A stretch of 64,000 nucleotides of DNA, taken from contig CAJPFK010000004.1 of NCBI GenBank assembly GCA_905339275.1, positions 248,001 through 312,000 on the forward strand, given 5' to 3'. Both the position numbers and the translations under genes were made by a program. Positions within the stretch are counted from its first letter, which is position 1, and every line of letters starts with the position of its first letter. The DNA is from Methylophilaceae bacterium. Its GTDB lineage: Bacteria; Pseudomonadota; Gammaproteobacteria; Burkholderiales; Methylophilaceae. This document shows, one piece after another, positions 55,285 through 62,905 of the stretch. The notes under the pieces are model-generated. The model saw only the letters and a list, made by a program, of their open reading frames with translations. It had not been told where the DNA came from and ran no database searches.

Positions 55285-56565
55285 TCATTGGTTGGATGGG
55301 TCGTTTTCTTCCAGCTCAATGGCGGCTGCGAGCAGTGCGAGACGGGCGACGACACCATAAGCGTAGAAGCGATTGGGAATGGCGTCCGGCGCGCCGCTGA
55401 CATCGGGCAGTGAGCAGGAGGTTTCGAATGCCAGCGGCACGAAGTGCATGCCGGGCGCATTGAGGTTTTCGTCGATGGCGCGGCCGGTATGCACGCGGTA
55501 GAAGCCGCCGACAACGAAGTGGTCCATCATGTAAACCACCGGTTCGGCTACGGCATCATTGATGCTTTCGAAGGTGTAGACGCCTTCTTGGATGATGACT
55601 TCGCTGACTTCCAGGCCTTCCTTGATGACCGACATCTTGTTGCGTTGCTTGCGGTTGAGGTCGCGCACATCGTCCGGGCTTTTGACTGTCATGATGCCCA
55701 TGCCGTAGGTCCCGGCATCCGCCTTGACGATGACGAACGGTTCCTGCTCGACGCCGTATTCCTCGTATTTTGCACGAATTCTGGTCAGGAGGCTGTCGAC
55801 CTTGGCCGCCAGGCATTCTTCCCCGGTACGAGCATGAAAATCGATTTCCCCGCAAGTTTCGAAATAGGGGTTGAGCAGCCATTCATCGATATCCAGCAAC
55901 TGGGCGAACTGCGCGGCCACGCGGTTGTATGCCTCGAAATGCTGCGATTTGCGACGTGTCGACCAGCCGGCATGCAGCGGTGGAATCAGGTTCTGCTCGA
56001 TATTTTTCAGTATGTCGGGGATGCCGCCGGAGAGGTCGTTGTTCAACAGGATGGCGCAACTGTCGAAGCCGTCCAGCACGAGACGGTTGCCTGCACGCTT
56101 GACCGGTTCCAGCAGGATGCTGTGCCCGTCGTGGGTTTCCAGGTATGTCGGCGCGGTAATCTCCGGGTTGATGGTGCCGATCCTGACTTCGAGGCCGGCT
56201 TGCCGCAGAATGTTTTGCAGCGCAGCCACGTTGCGCAGGTAGTAGGTGTTGCGCGTGTGGTTCTCGGGAATCAGCAGAAGGCGGTGCGCTTCCGGGCAGA
56301 CCTTTTCCACTGCGGCCATGGCTGCCTGCACGCATAGCGGCAGGAAATCCGGATTGAGGTTGTTGAATCCGCCGGGGAACAGGTTGGTATCGACCGGCGC
56401 CAGCTTGAAACCTGCATTGCGCAGATCAACCGATGCATAGAACGGTGAAGCATGTTCCAGCCACTGGCTGCGGAACCAGTGTTCGATCTTGGGCATGGCA
56501 TCGAGCATGCGTTTTTCGAGGTTGAGTAGCGGGCCGTTCAGCGCAGTTGTCAGGTGAGGAACCAT
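55285..56565 (-). CDS. gshA: glutamate-cysteine ligase (proteobacterial GshA, ATP-grasp-like type)
   Basis: 426 residues of the type found with gshB in betaproteobacteria: VPHLTTALNGPLLNLEKRML, SVDLRNAGFKLAPVDTNLFPGGFNN, LIPENHTRN, IVKADAGTYGMGIMTVKSPDDV, EPVVYMMDHFVVGGFYRVH and NLNAPGMHFVPLAFE. First committed step of glutathione synthesis. Preceded, on the same strand, by the candidate sRNA/leader at 56627-56729, so a terminator lies 61 nt upstream of its start. Confidence 0.93.
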   Translation of the reverse strand: MVPHLTTALNGPLLNLEKRMLDAMPKIEHWFRSQWLEHASPFYASVDLRNAGFKLAPVDTNLFPGGFNNLNPDFLPLCVQAAMAAVEKVCPEAHRLLLIPENHTRNTYYLRNVAALQNILRQAGLEVRIGTINPEITAPTYLETHDGHSILLEPVKRAGNRLVLDGFDSCAILLNNDLSGGIPDILKNIEQNLIPPLHAGWSTRRKSQHFEAYNRVAAQFAQLLDIDEWLLNPYFETCGEIDFHARTGEECLAAKVDSLLTRIRAKYEEYGVEQEPFVIVKADAGTYGMGIMTVKSPDDVRDLNRKQRNKMSVIKEGLEVSEVIIQEGVYTFESINDAVAEPVVYMMDHFVVGGFYRVHTGRAIDENLNAPGMHFVPLAFETSCSLPDVSGAPDAIPNRFYAYGVVARLALLAAAIELEENDPSNQ

Positions 56566-56626
56566 ATTCGATCAGCGAAAAGTAATCCCGGGATTTTAGC
56601 CTAATATCGGGAGCAATACGCGGGGT

Positions 56627-56651
56627 AAAAAAAATCGGGCGCGAGGCCCGA
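56627..56651 (-). terminator. intrinsic terminator of the candidate small RNA
   Basis: On the minus strand TCGGGC, loop CTCGC, GCCCGA, followed by eight T (56634-56627). Confidence 0.8.
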
Positions 56652-56729
56652 AAAGGAGGAGGAGATTAACATGGAAACCAAGCAGGCTATGTTCGTGGGT
56701 CTTGCGACCGGGTGAGCACAATTTGCTTG
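56627..56729 (-). ncRNA. candidate nitrogen/sigma-54-controlled small RNA with anti-Shine-Dalgarno stretch
   Basis: From the predicted sigma-54 start (about 56729) to the U-tract (56627) is about 103 nt. The 5' CAAGCA (56729-56724) can pair with TGCTTG (complement of 56680-56685), enclosing a GGUC-GCAA-GACC hairpin with a GNRA loop (complement of 56698-56709). The next 25 nt are free of good pairing and hold UUUCCAUGUUAAUCUC followed by CUCCUCCUUUU, which is complementary to a Shine-Dalgarno/AUG region. Then comes a 5-6 bp GC stem and eight U. No protein frame with a ribosome site exists. It could instead be an attenuated leader of gshA. Confidence 0.55.
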
Positions 56730-56740
56730 ATATTTAACTA

Positions 56741-56756
56741 GCAACACTCGTGCCAG
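56741..56756 (-). promoter_or_regulatory. sigma-54 promoter (consensus)
   Basis: On the minus strand CTGGCACGAGTGTTGC: TGGCACG-N4-TTGC, a full match to the -24/-12 consensus. The same 16-nt word with one change is found ahead of the torF-glnK-amtB operon (59763-59778). Confidence 0.85.
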
Positions 56757-56825
56757 GTTCCGGGGCCTGAAATGCCTGAAATTCAGGGGGTAACTGCACC
56801 GATTGGAGGATTCGGGATCCGCGCC

Positions 56826-56840
56826 GCACACTTGTGGTGC
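56826..56840. promoter_or_regulatory. NtrC-like enhancer site upstream of the candidate sRNA
   Basis: GCACA-CTTGT-GGTGC matches the dyad GCACY-N5-RGTGC at nine of ten positions. Its centre is about 104 nt upstream of the predicted start, a usual NtrC distance. A half-site TGCACC lies nearer, at 56795-56800. Confidence 0.65.
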
Positions 56841-56850
56841 ATATATGGGT

Positions 56851-56866
56851 ATTTATCCGGATAAAT
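56851..56866. promoter_or_regulatory. 16-nt perfect palindrome ATTTATCCGGATAAAT
   Basis: A perfect dyad 11 nt beyond the NtrC-like site. Could bind an unidentified dimeric regulator. Owner unknown; 56868-57021 shows no gene. Confidence 0.4.
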
Positions 56867-57021
56867 GGGCGCTGGGCATCCGGTTTGCCTGAAGGCATGC
56901 CCGGCAGTGTTGCAAACCCGGTTCGTTCTTCCTGCGGCGGTTACCATGATCTTGCCGGCAGGTGACCGGTGCCGCCAGGCGTTTCAGGTTTTTAGGCTTG
57001 AATTGCCGGCTCGAGGCAATA

Positions 57022-57051
57022 AAAAAGCGGACATTTTCATGTCCGCTTTTT
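57022..57051 (-). terminator. intrinsic terminator of the amtB operon
   Basis: AAAAAGCGGACAT (57022-57034), loop TTTC, ATGTCCGCTTTTT (57039-57051): 13-bp stem; T-run on the minus strand, about 20 nt after the amtB stop. Confidence 0.9.
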
Positions 57052-57070
57052 CTATCCGATAAAGCCCGGA

Positions 57071-58486
57071 TTAGTAGTGATAAGCACGTTCACCGTGTGC
57101 AGTGGTGTCCAGACCTTCACGCTCAGCCTCTTCGCTTACGCGCAGGCCGATCAGCAGATCAACGATCTTGAACAGGATGTAGCTGATAATACCGCACCAG
57201 AGGATGGTGACGCCTACAGCGACGATTTGTGTGTAAACCTGGCTGCCCATTGTTACACCTTCATCGAAACCTACACCGCCAAGTGATGGGGCCATCAGGA
57301 TGCCTGTACCTATGGCGCCGATGATACCGGCAACACCGTGGATACCGAATACATCCAGAGAGTCGTCATAACCGAGTTTGCTCTTCAGGCTGGTAACTGC
57401 CCAGAAGCTGACGATACTGGCAACGAAGCCCAGGATGATCGCGCCCATAGGGCCAAGGAATGCACAAGCCGGAGTAATTGCAACCAGACCGGCAATCGCA
57501 CCGGATGCGCCGCCCAACATGGAAGGCTTGCCTTTGGTCAGCCACTCGATGAATATCCAGCCAAGAACAGCCGCTGCGGTGGCAACTTGCGTGTTGACCA
57601 TTACCAGGCCTGCGGTGCCGTCAGCAGCCAGTTCGCTACCTACGTTGAAGCCGAACCAGCCAGCCCACAGTAATGAAGCGCCGACCATGGTCAAGACCAT
57701 GCTGTGTGGAGGCATGGCTTCCTTACCGTAGCCAATGCGTTTGCCGATGACGATTGCGCCTACCAGCGCTGCAATACCTGCGTTGATGTGAACCACGGTA
57801 CCGCCGGCGAAATCCTTGGCGCCGAGTTCAGCCAGGATACCGCCGCCCCATACCATGTGGGCGACCGGGATATAAACGAAGGTAACCCAGAGCGCGACAA
57901 AGGCAAGCAAGGCAGAGAACTTGATGCGTTCGGCAAAAGCGCCAACGATCAGTGCCGGGGTGATGGAAGCGAATGTCAGCTGGAATGTGACGAACACAAA
58001 TTCAGGAATTGTGCCGCTGATGGTATCCGGCGTGATTCCCGCCAGGAAGGCCTTGCTGAGACCGCCAATGTAACCATTGAGTCCGCCGCCGTCGGTAAAT
58101 GCCAGGCTGTAACCGTATATCACCCAGAGTACGGAGATGAGCGAGAAGGTAACAAAGACCTGCATCAGCACGGACAGCATGTTCTTCGCGCGTACGAGAC
58201 CGCCGTAGAACAATGCCAGGCCGGGAATTGCCATAATGATGACAAGTACGGCAGCCACAATGACCCAGGCAGTGTCACCCGAGTTCAGTGTCGGTTCTTC
58301 TTCTGCAACGGCTTCTTCAGGTGCGGCTTCTGCAGGCAATGCTGCATCGACTGCCTCTTCAACCGCTTCGATAACTTCGGCAGCAACTGGTAGCGCCTCT
58401 TCGGTTGGTATGGCTTCCTCTGCAAAGCTCAGGCCGGAAAAGCCAAGAGCACTCACCAGAGCGATCATAGATAGAATTTTTTTCAT
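57071..58486 (-). CDS. amtB: ammonium transporter
   Basis: 471 residues. Signal peptide, an Ala/Glu-rich extracytoplasmic linker (about 25-68), then eleven membrane helices. VWGGGILAELGAKDFAGGTVVHINAGIAALVGAIVIGKR and GLRVSEEAEREGLDTTAHGERAYHY are Amt signatures; a Phe gate and twin-His pore are expected though I did not number them. Trimeric; gated by GlnK, whose gene precedes it by 11 nt. Confidence 0.96.
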   Translation of the reverse strand: MKKILSMIALVSALGFSGLSFAEEAIPTEEALPVAAEVIEAVEEAVDAALPAEAAPEEAVAEEEPTLNSGDTAWVIVAAVLVIIMAIPGLALFYGGLVRAKNMLSVLMQVFVTFSLISVLWVIYGYSLAFTDGGGLNGYIGGLSKAFLAGITPDTISGTIPEFVFVTFQLTFASITPALIVGAFAERIKFSALLAFVALWVTFVYIPVAHMVWGGGILAELGAKDFAGGTVVHINAGIAALVGAIVIGKRIGYGKEAMPPHSMVLTMVGASLLWAGWFGFNVGSELAADGTAGLVMVNTQVATAAAVLGWIFIEWLTKGKPSMLGGASGAIAGLVAITPACAFLGPMGAIILGFVASIVSFWAVTSLKSKLGYDDSLDVFGIHGVAGIIGAIGTGILMAPSLGGVGFDEGVTMGSQVYTQIVAVGVTILWCGIISYILFKIVDLLIGLRVSEEAEREGLDTTAHGERAYHY

Positions 58487-58497
58487 GGCGGTTCCCC

Positions 58498-58911
<414 letters not shown>

Positions 58912-59694
58912 TTAAAAGGTTTTTTGAACGAAGAACACGAACTGGTCTTTGGCAAGATGCTGGCCGGAAGCGTCAGTCCAGAGGCTTTTGCCTTTGGTGT
59001 CAGTGGCCGTGTAGTAGCCGCCAACGTTAACGCCGTTATCCCATGATTTGCCCAAACCGATCTTCCAGTCGGTGTAATCAAAGTCGCTATTGCCCTTGCC
59101 GGAGAAGTCCTGGTAACCGATGTGAGCATTAACGGAGAGGCCGTACCATGGCAATGGAATGTCGGCATTCAGTTCGGTGTAGGTGGTGCCGTCTCCGTTG
59201 TCCAAACCAAAGGCGCCGTCAGACACGACAACAGACAACTTGCCCGATACCCAACCGTAGCCAAGGCTACCGTAGATTTCGGTGGTGTTTGCGGATTTCA
59301 CGCCGCTACCTTTGTCGCCTGGATAGAGGTATTGCAACAGGCCTACATCGTAAGAAATACCGGTTTCACCGATCTCTGCAGCATAGCCACCGTAGATGTC
59401 AACTTCCAGGCTGGAATTGTTGTAAGCATTCGCATCTTCAAGCCAACTGATGTTGGTGCCCCAGACGCCTGCATAGAAACCGCTGGAGTGTGAGTAGTCT
59501 GCACCGCCTTGCAGCGCCGGCTCTTCACCCGTTTGGGTCAGGCCACGGAAGATATACTGGCTGTAAAGACCAAGGTTGTAAGAAAAACTATGAGGAGATT
59601 CTGGAGCTGCTGCGGGAGCAGCCTCTTCAGCGAATGCAACATTAGAAGCTGCAAAAGTACCAATTACAGCTGCTAGTAGTAGCGATTTACGCAT
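58912..59694 (-). CDS. TorF-family putative porin (TIGR02001 type)
   Basis: 260 residues: signal peptide (ASNVAFA-EE), then barrel strands (SYNLGLYSQYIFRGLTQTGEEPALQGGADYSH, GGYAAEIGETGISYDVGLLQYLYPGD) and a C-terminal Phe (FFVQKTF). Members of this family are frequently next to glnK-amtB. First gene of this operon; its sigma-54 promoter and NtrC box make it nitrogen-responsive. Confidence 0.9.
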   Translation of the reverse strand: MRKSLLLAAVIGTFAASNVAFAEEAAPAAAPESPHSFSYNLGLYSQYIFRGLTQTGEEPALQGGADYSHSSGFYAGVWGTNISWLEDANAYNNSSLEVDIYGGYAAEIGETGISYDVGLLQYLYPGDKGSGVKSANTTEIYGSLGYGWVSGKLSVVVSDGAFGLDNGDGTTYTELNADIPLPWYGLSVNAHIGYQDFSGKGNSDFDYTDWKIGLGKSWDNGVNVGGYYTATDTKGKSLWTDASGQHLAKDQFVFFVQKTF

Positions 59695-59762
59695 GGTATT
59701 TCCTTTCTAAGAATTAAAACGAGTAACACTGTTGAAACAAAAAATTAAGCAACAGAACCAAA

Positions 59763-59778
59763 GCAACACTCATGCCAG
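59763..59778 (-). promoter_or_regulatory. sigma-54 promoter of torF-glnK-amtB
   Basis: Minus strand CTGGCATGAGTGTTGC: TGGCAT-N5-TTGC with GG and GC 10 nt apart. Start predicted near 59751, about 57 nt ahead of the ATG at 59694. Confidence 0.85.
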
Positions 59779-59871
59779 AGATGCAAAAACATAAAAAACA
59801 TGAGCTTATGATGCTAAAGTAAAATTATTAATAAATAAATATTATTATGATGTTGTTTATAAACAAGAAAT

Positions 59872-59886
59872 GCACTTAAACAGTGC
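59872..59886. promoter_or_regulatory. NtrC-binding dyad
   Basis: GCACT-TAAAC-AGTGC is a perfect GCACY-N5-RGTGC match, centred about 128 nt upstream of the torF-glnK-amtB start. A half-site TTGCACC lies at 59902-59908. The 59779-59870 stretch is very AT-rich. Confidence 0.8.
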
Positions 59887-59949
59887 GTATTGCGTAGGAC
59901 TGTTGCACCAAAAACCTGCTAAACTGCGCTGTAAATGACGGAGAAAACC

Positions 59950-60198
59950 ATGATTAATACCCAGTTTCTGGATGATTTATCACAAAAAATCAGGGAGTTG
60001 GCAAATGGCAGCCCTGCGGCGGATGTCGAAAAGAATTTTCGTGCACTATTACAGGGCGCATTCACCAAATTGGAGCTGGTCAGCAGGGAGGAATTCGACG
60101 TGCAGGCCGATATATTGCGGCATACGCGCGAAAAGCTCGTCGAGCTTGAGAAAAAGCTGGCAGCGCTTGAGGATGTGTTGCATAAAAACAACAATTGA
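59950..60198 (+). CDS. ubiK: ubiquinone biosynthesis accessory factor UbiK (BMFP family)
   Basis: 82 residues from ATG 59950 (GGAG 6 nt upstream; ATG 59935 also in frame). INTQFLDDLSQKIRELANGSPAADVEKNFRALLQGAFTKLELVSREEFDVQADILRHTREKLVELEKKLAALED: amphipathic N-terminus and a coiled-coil C-terminus, as in YqiC/BMFP. Supports UbiJ-linked quinone assembly under aerobic growth. 13 nt before comM. Confidence 0.9.
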   Translation: MINTQFLDDLSQKIRELANGSPAADVEKNFRALLQGAFTKLELVSREEFDVQADILRHTREKLVELEKKLAALEDVLHKNNN

Positions 60199-60211
60199 AA
60201 ATTAGAGTGCA

Positions 60212-61720
60212 ATGAGTCTCGCTGTTATTCATAGCCGGGCATTGTCGGGCATGGACGCACCCGAGGTGGTCGTGGAAGTACATCTGGCGAACGGCCTGCC
60301 AAGCTTTACCATCGTCGGCTTGCCTGAAGCCGAGGTGAAGGAAAGCAAGGATCGCGTGCGTGCCGCCATACAGACTGCCCAGTTCGAGTTTCCTGCCCGC
60401 CGCATTACCGTCAACCTCGCTCCTGCCGATCTGCCCAAGGAAAGCGGCCGTTACGATCTGCCAATTGCCCTGGGTATCCTGGCAGCATCCGGACAGATAC
60501 CAGCCAAAACCCTTGAGCATTATGAGATTGCCGGAGAGCTTGCCCTGACGGGCGAGCTTAGACCCGTGCGGGGCGCATTGGCGATGACTGTGAACATGAT
60601 GCAGAGGAAAGCGGAAGGGCAGGCGCGTCGCGCTTTCATTCTGCCCCAAAGTAGTGCGTCGGAGGCTGGATTAGTGCAGGATGCCGTCATATACCCCGCC
60701 AGTTCTCTATTGGAGGTATGCGCACACTTGAGCGGCCATACCGAGTTGGTGCGTTATCAGGCCCGGCAACAAGCCGCTGCCGTCAGCTATCCGGATTTCA
60801 GCGAGGTGAAAGGGCAGTCCATGCCCAAGCGCGCACTCGAAATTGCCGCGGCGGGCGGGCATAGCGTGCTGATGTCGGGGCCTCCGGGAACGGGTAAGTC
60901 CATGCTTGCATCAAGATTTCCCGGCATTCTGCCGGCCATGACCGAGCAGGAGGCGCTGGAATCCGCTGCGATTCAATCGCTCAATAACAGTTTTCGTGCT
61001 GAATCATGGGCGCGCAGGACTTTCCGCTCACCGCACCATACGGCATCCGGCGTTGCGCTGGTCGGCGGCGGTGGTATTCCCCGTCCGGGCGAGATTTCAT
61101 TGGCGCATCATGGGGTCTTGTTCCTGGATGAATTACCCGAATTCGACCGCAAGGTGCTGGAGGTGTTGCGTGAGCCACTGGAATCCGGCCATATCACTAT
61201 TTCGCGCGCGGCAAGGCAGGCGGACTTTCCGGCCAGCTTCCAGTTGATTGCTGCGATGAACCCCTGCCCGTGCGGTTACCTGGGGCACCATAACAACAAG
61301 TGCCGCTGTACGCCGGATCAGGTGGCGCGTTATCGCGCGAAGATATCCGGCCCGCTGCTCGACCGTATCGATCTTCATATCGAAGTGCCCGCGCTGAAAG
61401 AGGATGAGCTGATGGCGAATGGCAGCGGCGAGGCGAGCGAGTCTGTCAGGATGCGTGTTGAACGGGCGAGGCGCTTGCAGATCGAGCGCCAGGGCAAGGC
61501 CAACTATTTGCTGGGCAGCAGGGAGGTCGAGCAGTATTGCGCTACCGACGATGCCGGCATGGCACTGCTGAAGCAGGCCATCAGCCGGTTGAATCTGTCC
61601 GCGCGGGCGTACCACCGCATCCTGAAAGTTGCCCGCTCGATAGCGGATATTGCCGGCGAGGCTGCCATCAAGCCTGCCCATATCGCAGAAGCGGTACAGT
61701 ATCGCAGGTTTGATGCATAA
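60212..61720 (+). CDS. comM: YifB/ComM-family Mg-chelatase-like AAA+ ATPase
   Basis: 502 residues. N-terminal ChlI-fold domain (LPSFTIVGLPEAEVKESKDRVRAAI), Walker A GPPGTGKSM, LFLDELPEF (Walker B), sensor-like MNPCPCGYLGH and the C-terminal LSARAYHRILKVARSIADIAG. ComM is a helicase-like branch-migration motor for natural transformation; type IV pilus genes in the same window fit a competence role. Confidence 0.93.
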   Translation: MSLAVIHSRALSGMDAPEVVVEVHLANGLPSFTIVGLPEAEVKESKDRVRAAIQTAQFEFPARRITVNLAPADLPKESGRYDLPIALGILAASGQIPAKTLEHYEIAGELALTGELRPVRGALAMTVNMMQRKAEGQARRAFILPQSSASEAGLVQDAVIYPASSLLEVCAHLSGHTELVRYQARQQAAAVSYPDFSEVKGQSMPKRALEIAAAGGHSVLMSGPPGTGKSMLASRFPGILPAMTEQEALESAAIQSLNNSFRAESWARRTFRSPHHTASGVALVGGGGIPRPGEISLAHHGVLFLDELPEFDRKVLEVLREPLESGHITISRAARQADFPASFQLIAAMNPCPCGYLGHHNNKCRCTPDQVARYRAKISGPLLDRIDLHIEVPALKEDELMANGSGEASESVRMRVERARRLQIERQGKANYLLGSREVEQYCATDDAGMALLKQAISRLNLSARAYHRILKVARSIADIAGEAAIKPAHIAEAVQYRRFDA

Positions 61721-62768
61721 CGATATGAAGGGTGTTCTCAAGAGCTGGCAAGAGGAAAAGCGTTCGGCGTATCTTTACCGCATCATCGCAACCCGGGAGC
61801 AGCAGCCTGAAAGACGGCACCTGTTTTCGCAGCTTGCCGTTGAAGCGGATAAACAGGCGGATCTGTGGGCGAGCGAGGCTGCCAAACGGGGATTGGGAAC
61901 ACCGGCCTATCAGCCTGGGGTACGGGTCAGGATAGTGGCAGCGCTGGTTCGGCTATTCGGCCCTTCCAGAATCAAGCCCATTCTGGCGGCAAGTAAAATT
62001 CGCGGGTTGTCGGTTTATTCGCGCCAGCGCAGTCCGGGTTTTCATCCTGTTCCGGCTTCCGTGGATGAAGTCGGCGCTAGTCATCGTGGCAGCACAAGCA
62101 ATAACGGCGGGTTGCGGGCGGCAGTGTTCGGCGTGAACGACGGGTTGGTGTCGGTGGCCTGTCTCGTCATGGGTGTTGCCGGTGCGGCGGCCGGGCACCA
62201 GCTGGTGCTGCTCACTGGCATTGCCGGGCTCATGGCCGGTGCTTTTTCCATGGCGGCAGGCGAGTATGTCTCGATGCGTTCCCAACGGGAATTGTTCGAG
62301 CATCAGATCAATCTGGAGCGGGAGGAACTGGCGCAATATCCGCAGGAAGAGACCCATGAACTGACCTTGATTTACATGGCCAGGGGCATGCAGCCGGATG
62401 AGGCGAGGTCGCTGGCTGAGCGGATGATTGCAGACCCCCAGCTCGGCCTGGATACATTGACCAGGGAGGAATTGGGGCTGAATCCGGATGAACTGGGTTC
62501 ACCCTGGGTTGCCGCCGTTTCATCCTTTACGGCTTTCCTGGCCGGAGGCGCGGTGCCGTTGCTGCCTTACCTGCTCGGATTTGAAATGCATGCGTTGCAG
62601 GCGACCATCATCCTGACCGGATCGGCCCTGTTTGCCGTTGGCGCCGTACTTTCCCTATTCAGTGGCAGGAGCGCATGGCTGGGCGGCTTACGCATGTTGC
62701 TGATTGGCGCAGCCGCGGGCTCGCTGACCTATCTGATCGGGGCGCTTGTCGGGGCATCCATCGCTTAA
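61713..62768 (+). CDS. VIT1/CCC1-family Fe/Mn transporter with N-terminal rubrerythrin-like domain
   Basis: 351 residues from ATG 61713 (overlapping the comM stop); ATG 61725 is possible. Residues about 1-60 have ferritin-like helices with acidic/His positions (WQEEKRSAYLYRIIATREQQPERRHLF, AVEADKQADLW). From about 130 comes the VIT1 domain (RAAVFGVNDGLVSVACLVMGVAG, FSMAAGEYVSMRSQRELFEHQINLEREEL, GLNPDELGSP) with five helices. Such fusions are known as MbfA-like iron exporters/sequestrators. Confidence 0.87.
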   Translation: MHNDMKGVLKSWQEEKRSAYLYRIIATREQQPERRHLFSQLAVEADKQADLWASEAAKRGLGTPAYQPGVRVRIVAALVRLFGPSRIKPILAASKIRGLSVYSRQRSPGFHPVPASVDEVGASHRGSTSNNGGLRAAVFGVNDGLVSVACLVMGVAGAAAGHQLVLLTGIAGLMAGAFSMAAGEYVSMRSQRELFEHQINLEREELAQYPQEETHELTLIYMARGMQPDEARSLAERMIADPQLGLDTLTREELGLNPDELGSPWVAAVSSFTAFLAGGAVPLLPYLLGFEMHALQATIILTGSALFAVGAVLSLFSGRSAWLGGLRMLLIGAAAGSLTYLIGALVGASIA

Positions 62769-62905
62769 AGGATCGATGCGTTGTCCCTCGTGCGTTGTCT
62801 GCAGCATCGCCACGTCGATGGCCGGAATCTCGGGCAATCAATGGTTTTGTGCCTTATAATTCGCATGTTACGCAGGTCCTGCCTGCACCTCTTGAGAATA
62901 CCTGA

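Noticed and set aside
56671-56715. 14-codon plus-strand frame with a very strong GGAGGAGGAG ribosome site
   Set aside because: It is the exact reverse complement of the proposed anti-SD stretch of the sRNA; no plus-strand promoter is seen and the peptide is unlike known leaders.
62769-62905. Possible SAH or B12 riboswitch ahead of metH
   Set aside because: No conserved core of either element could be found in 137 nt.
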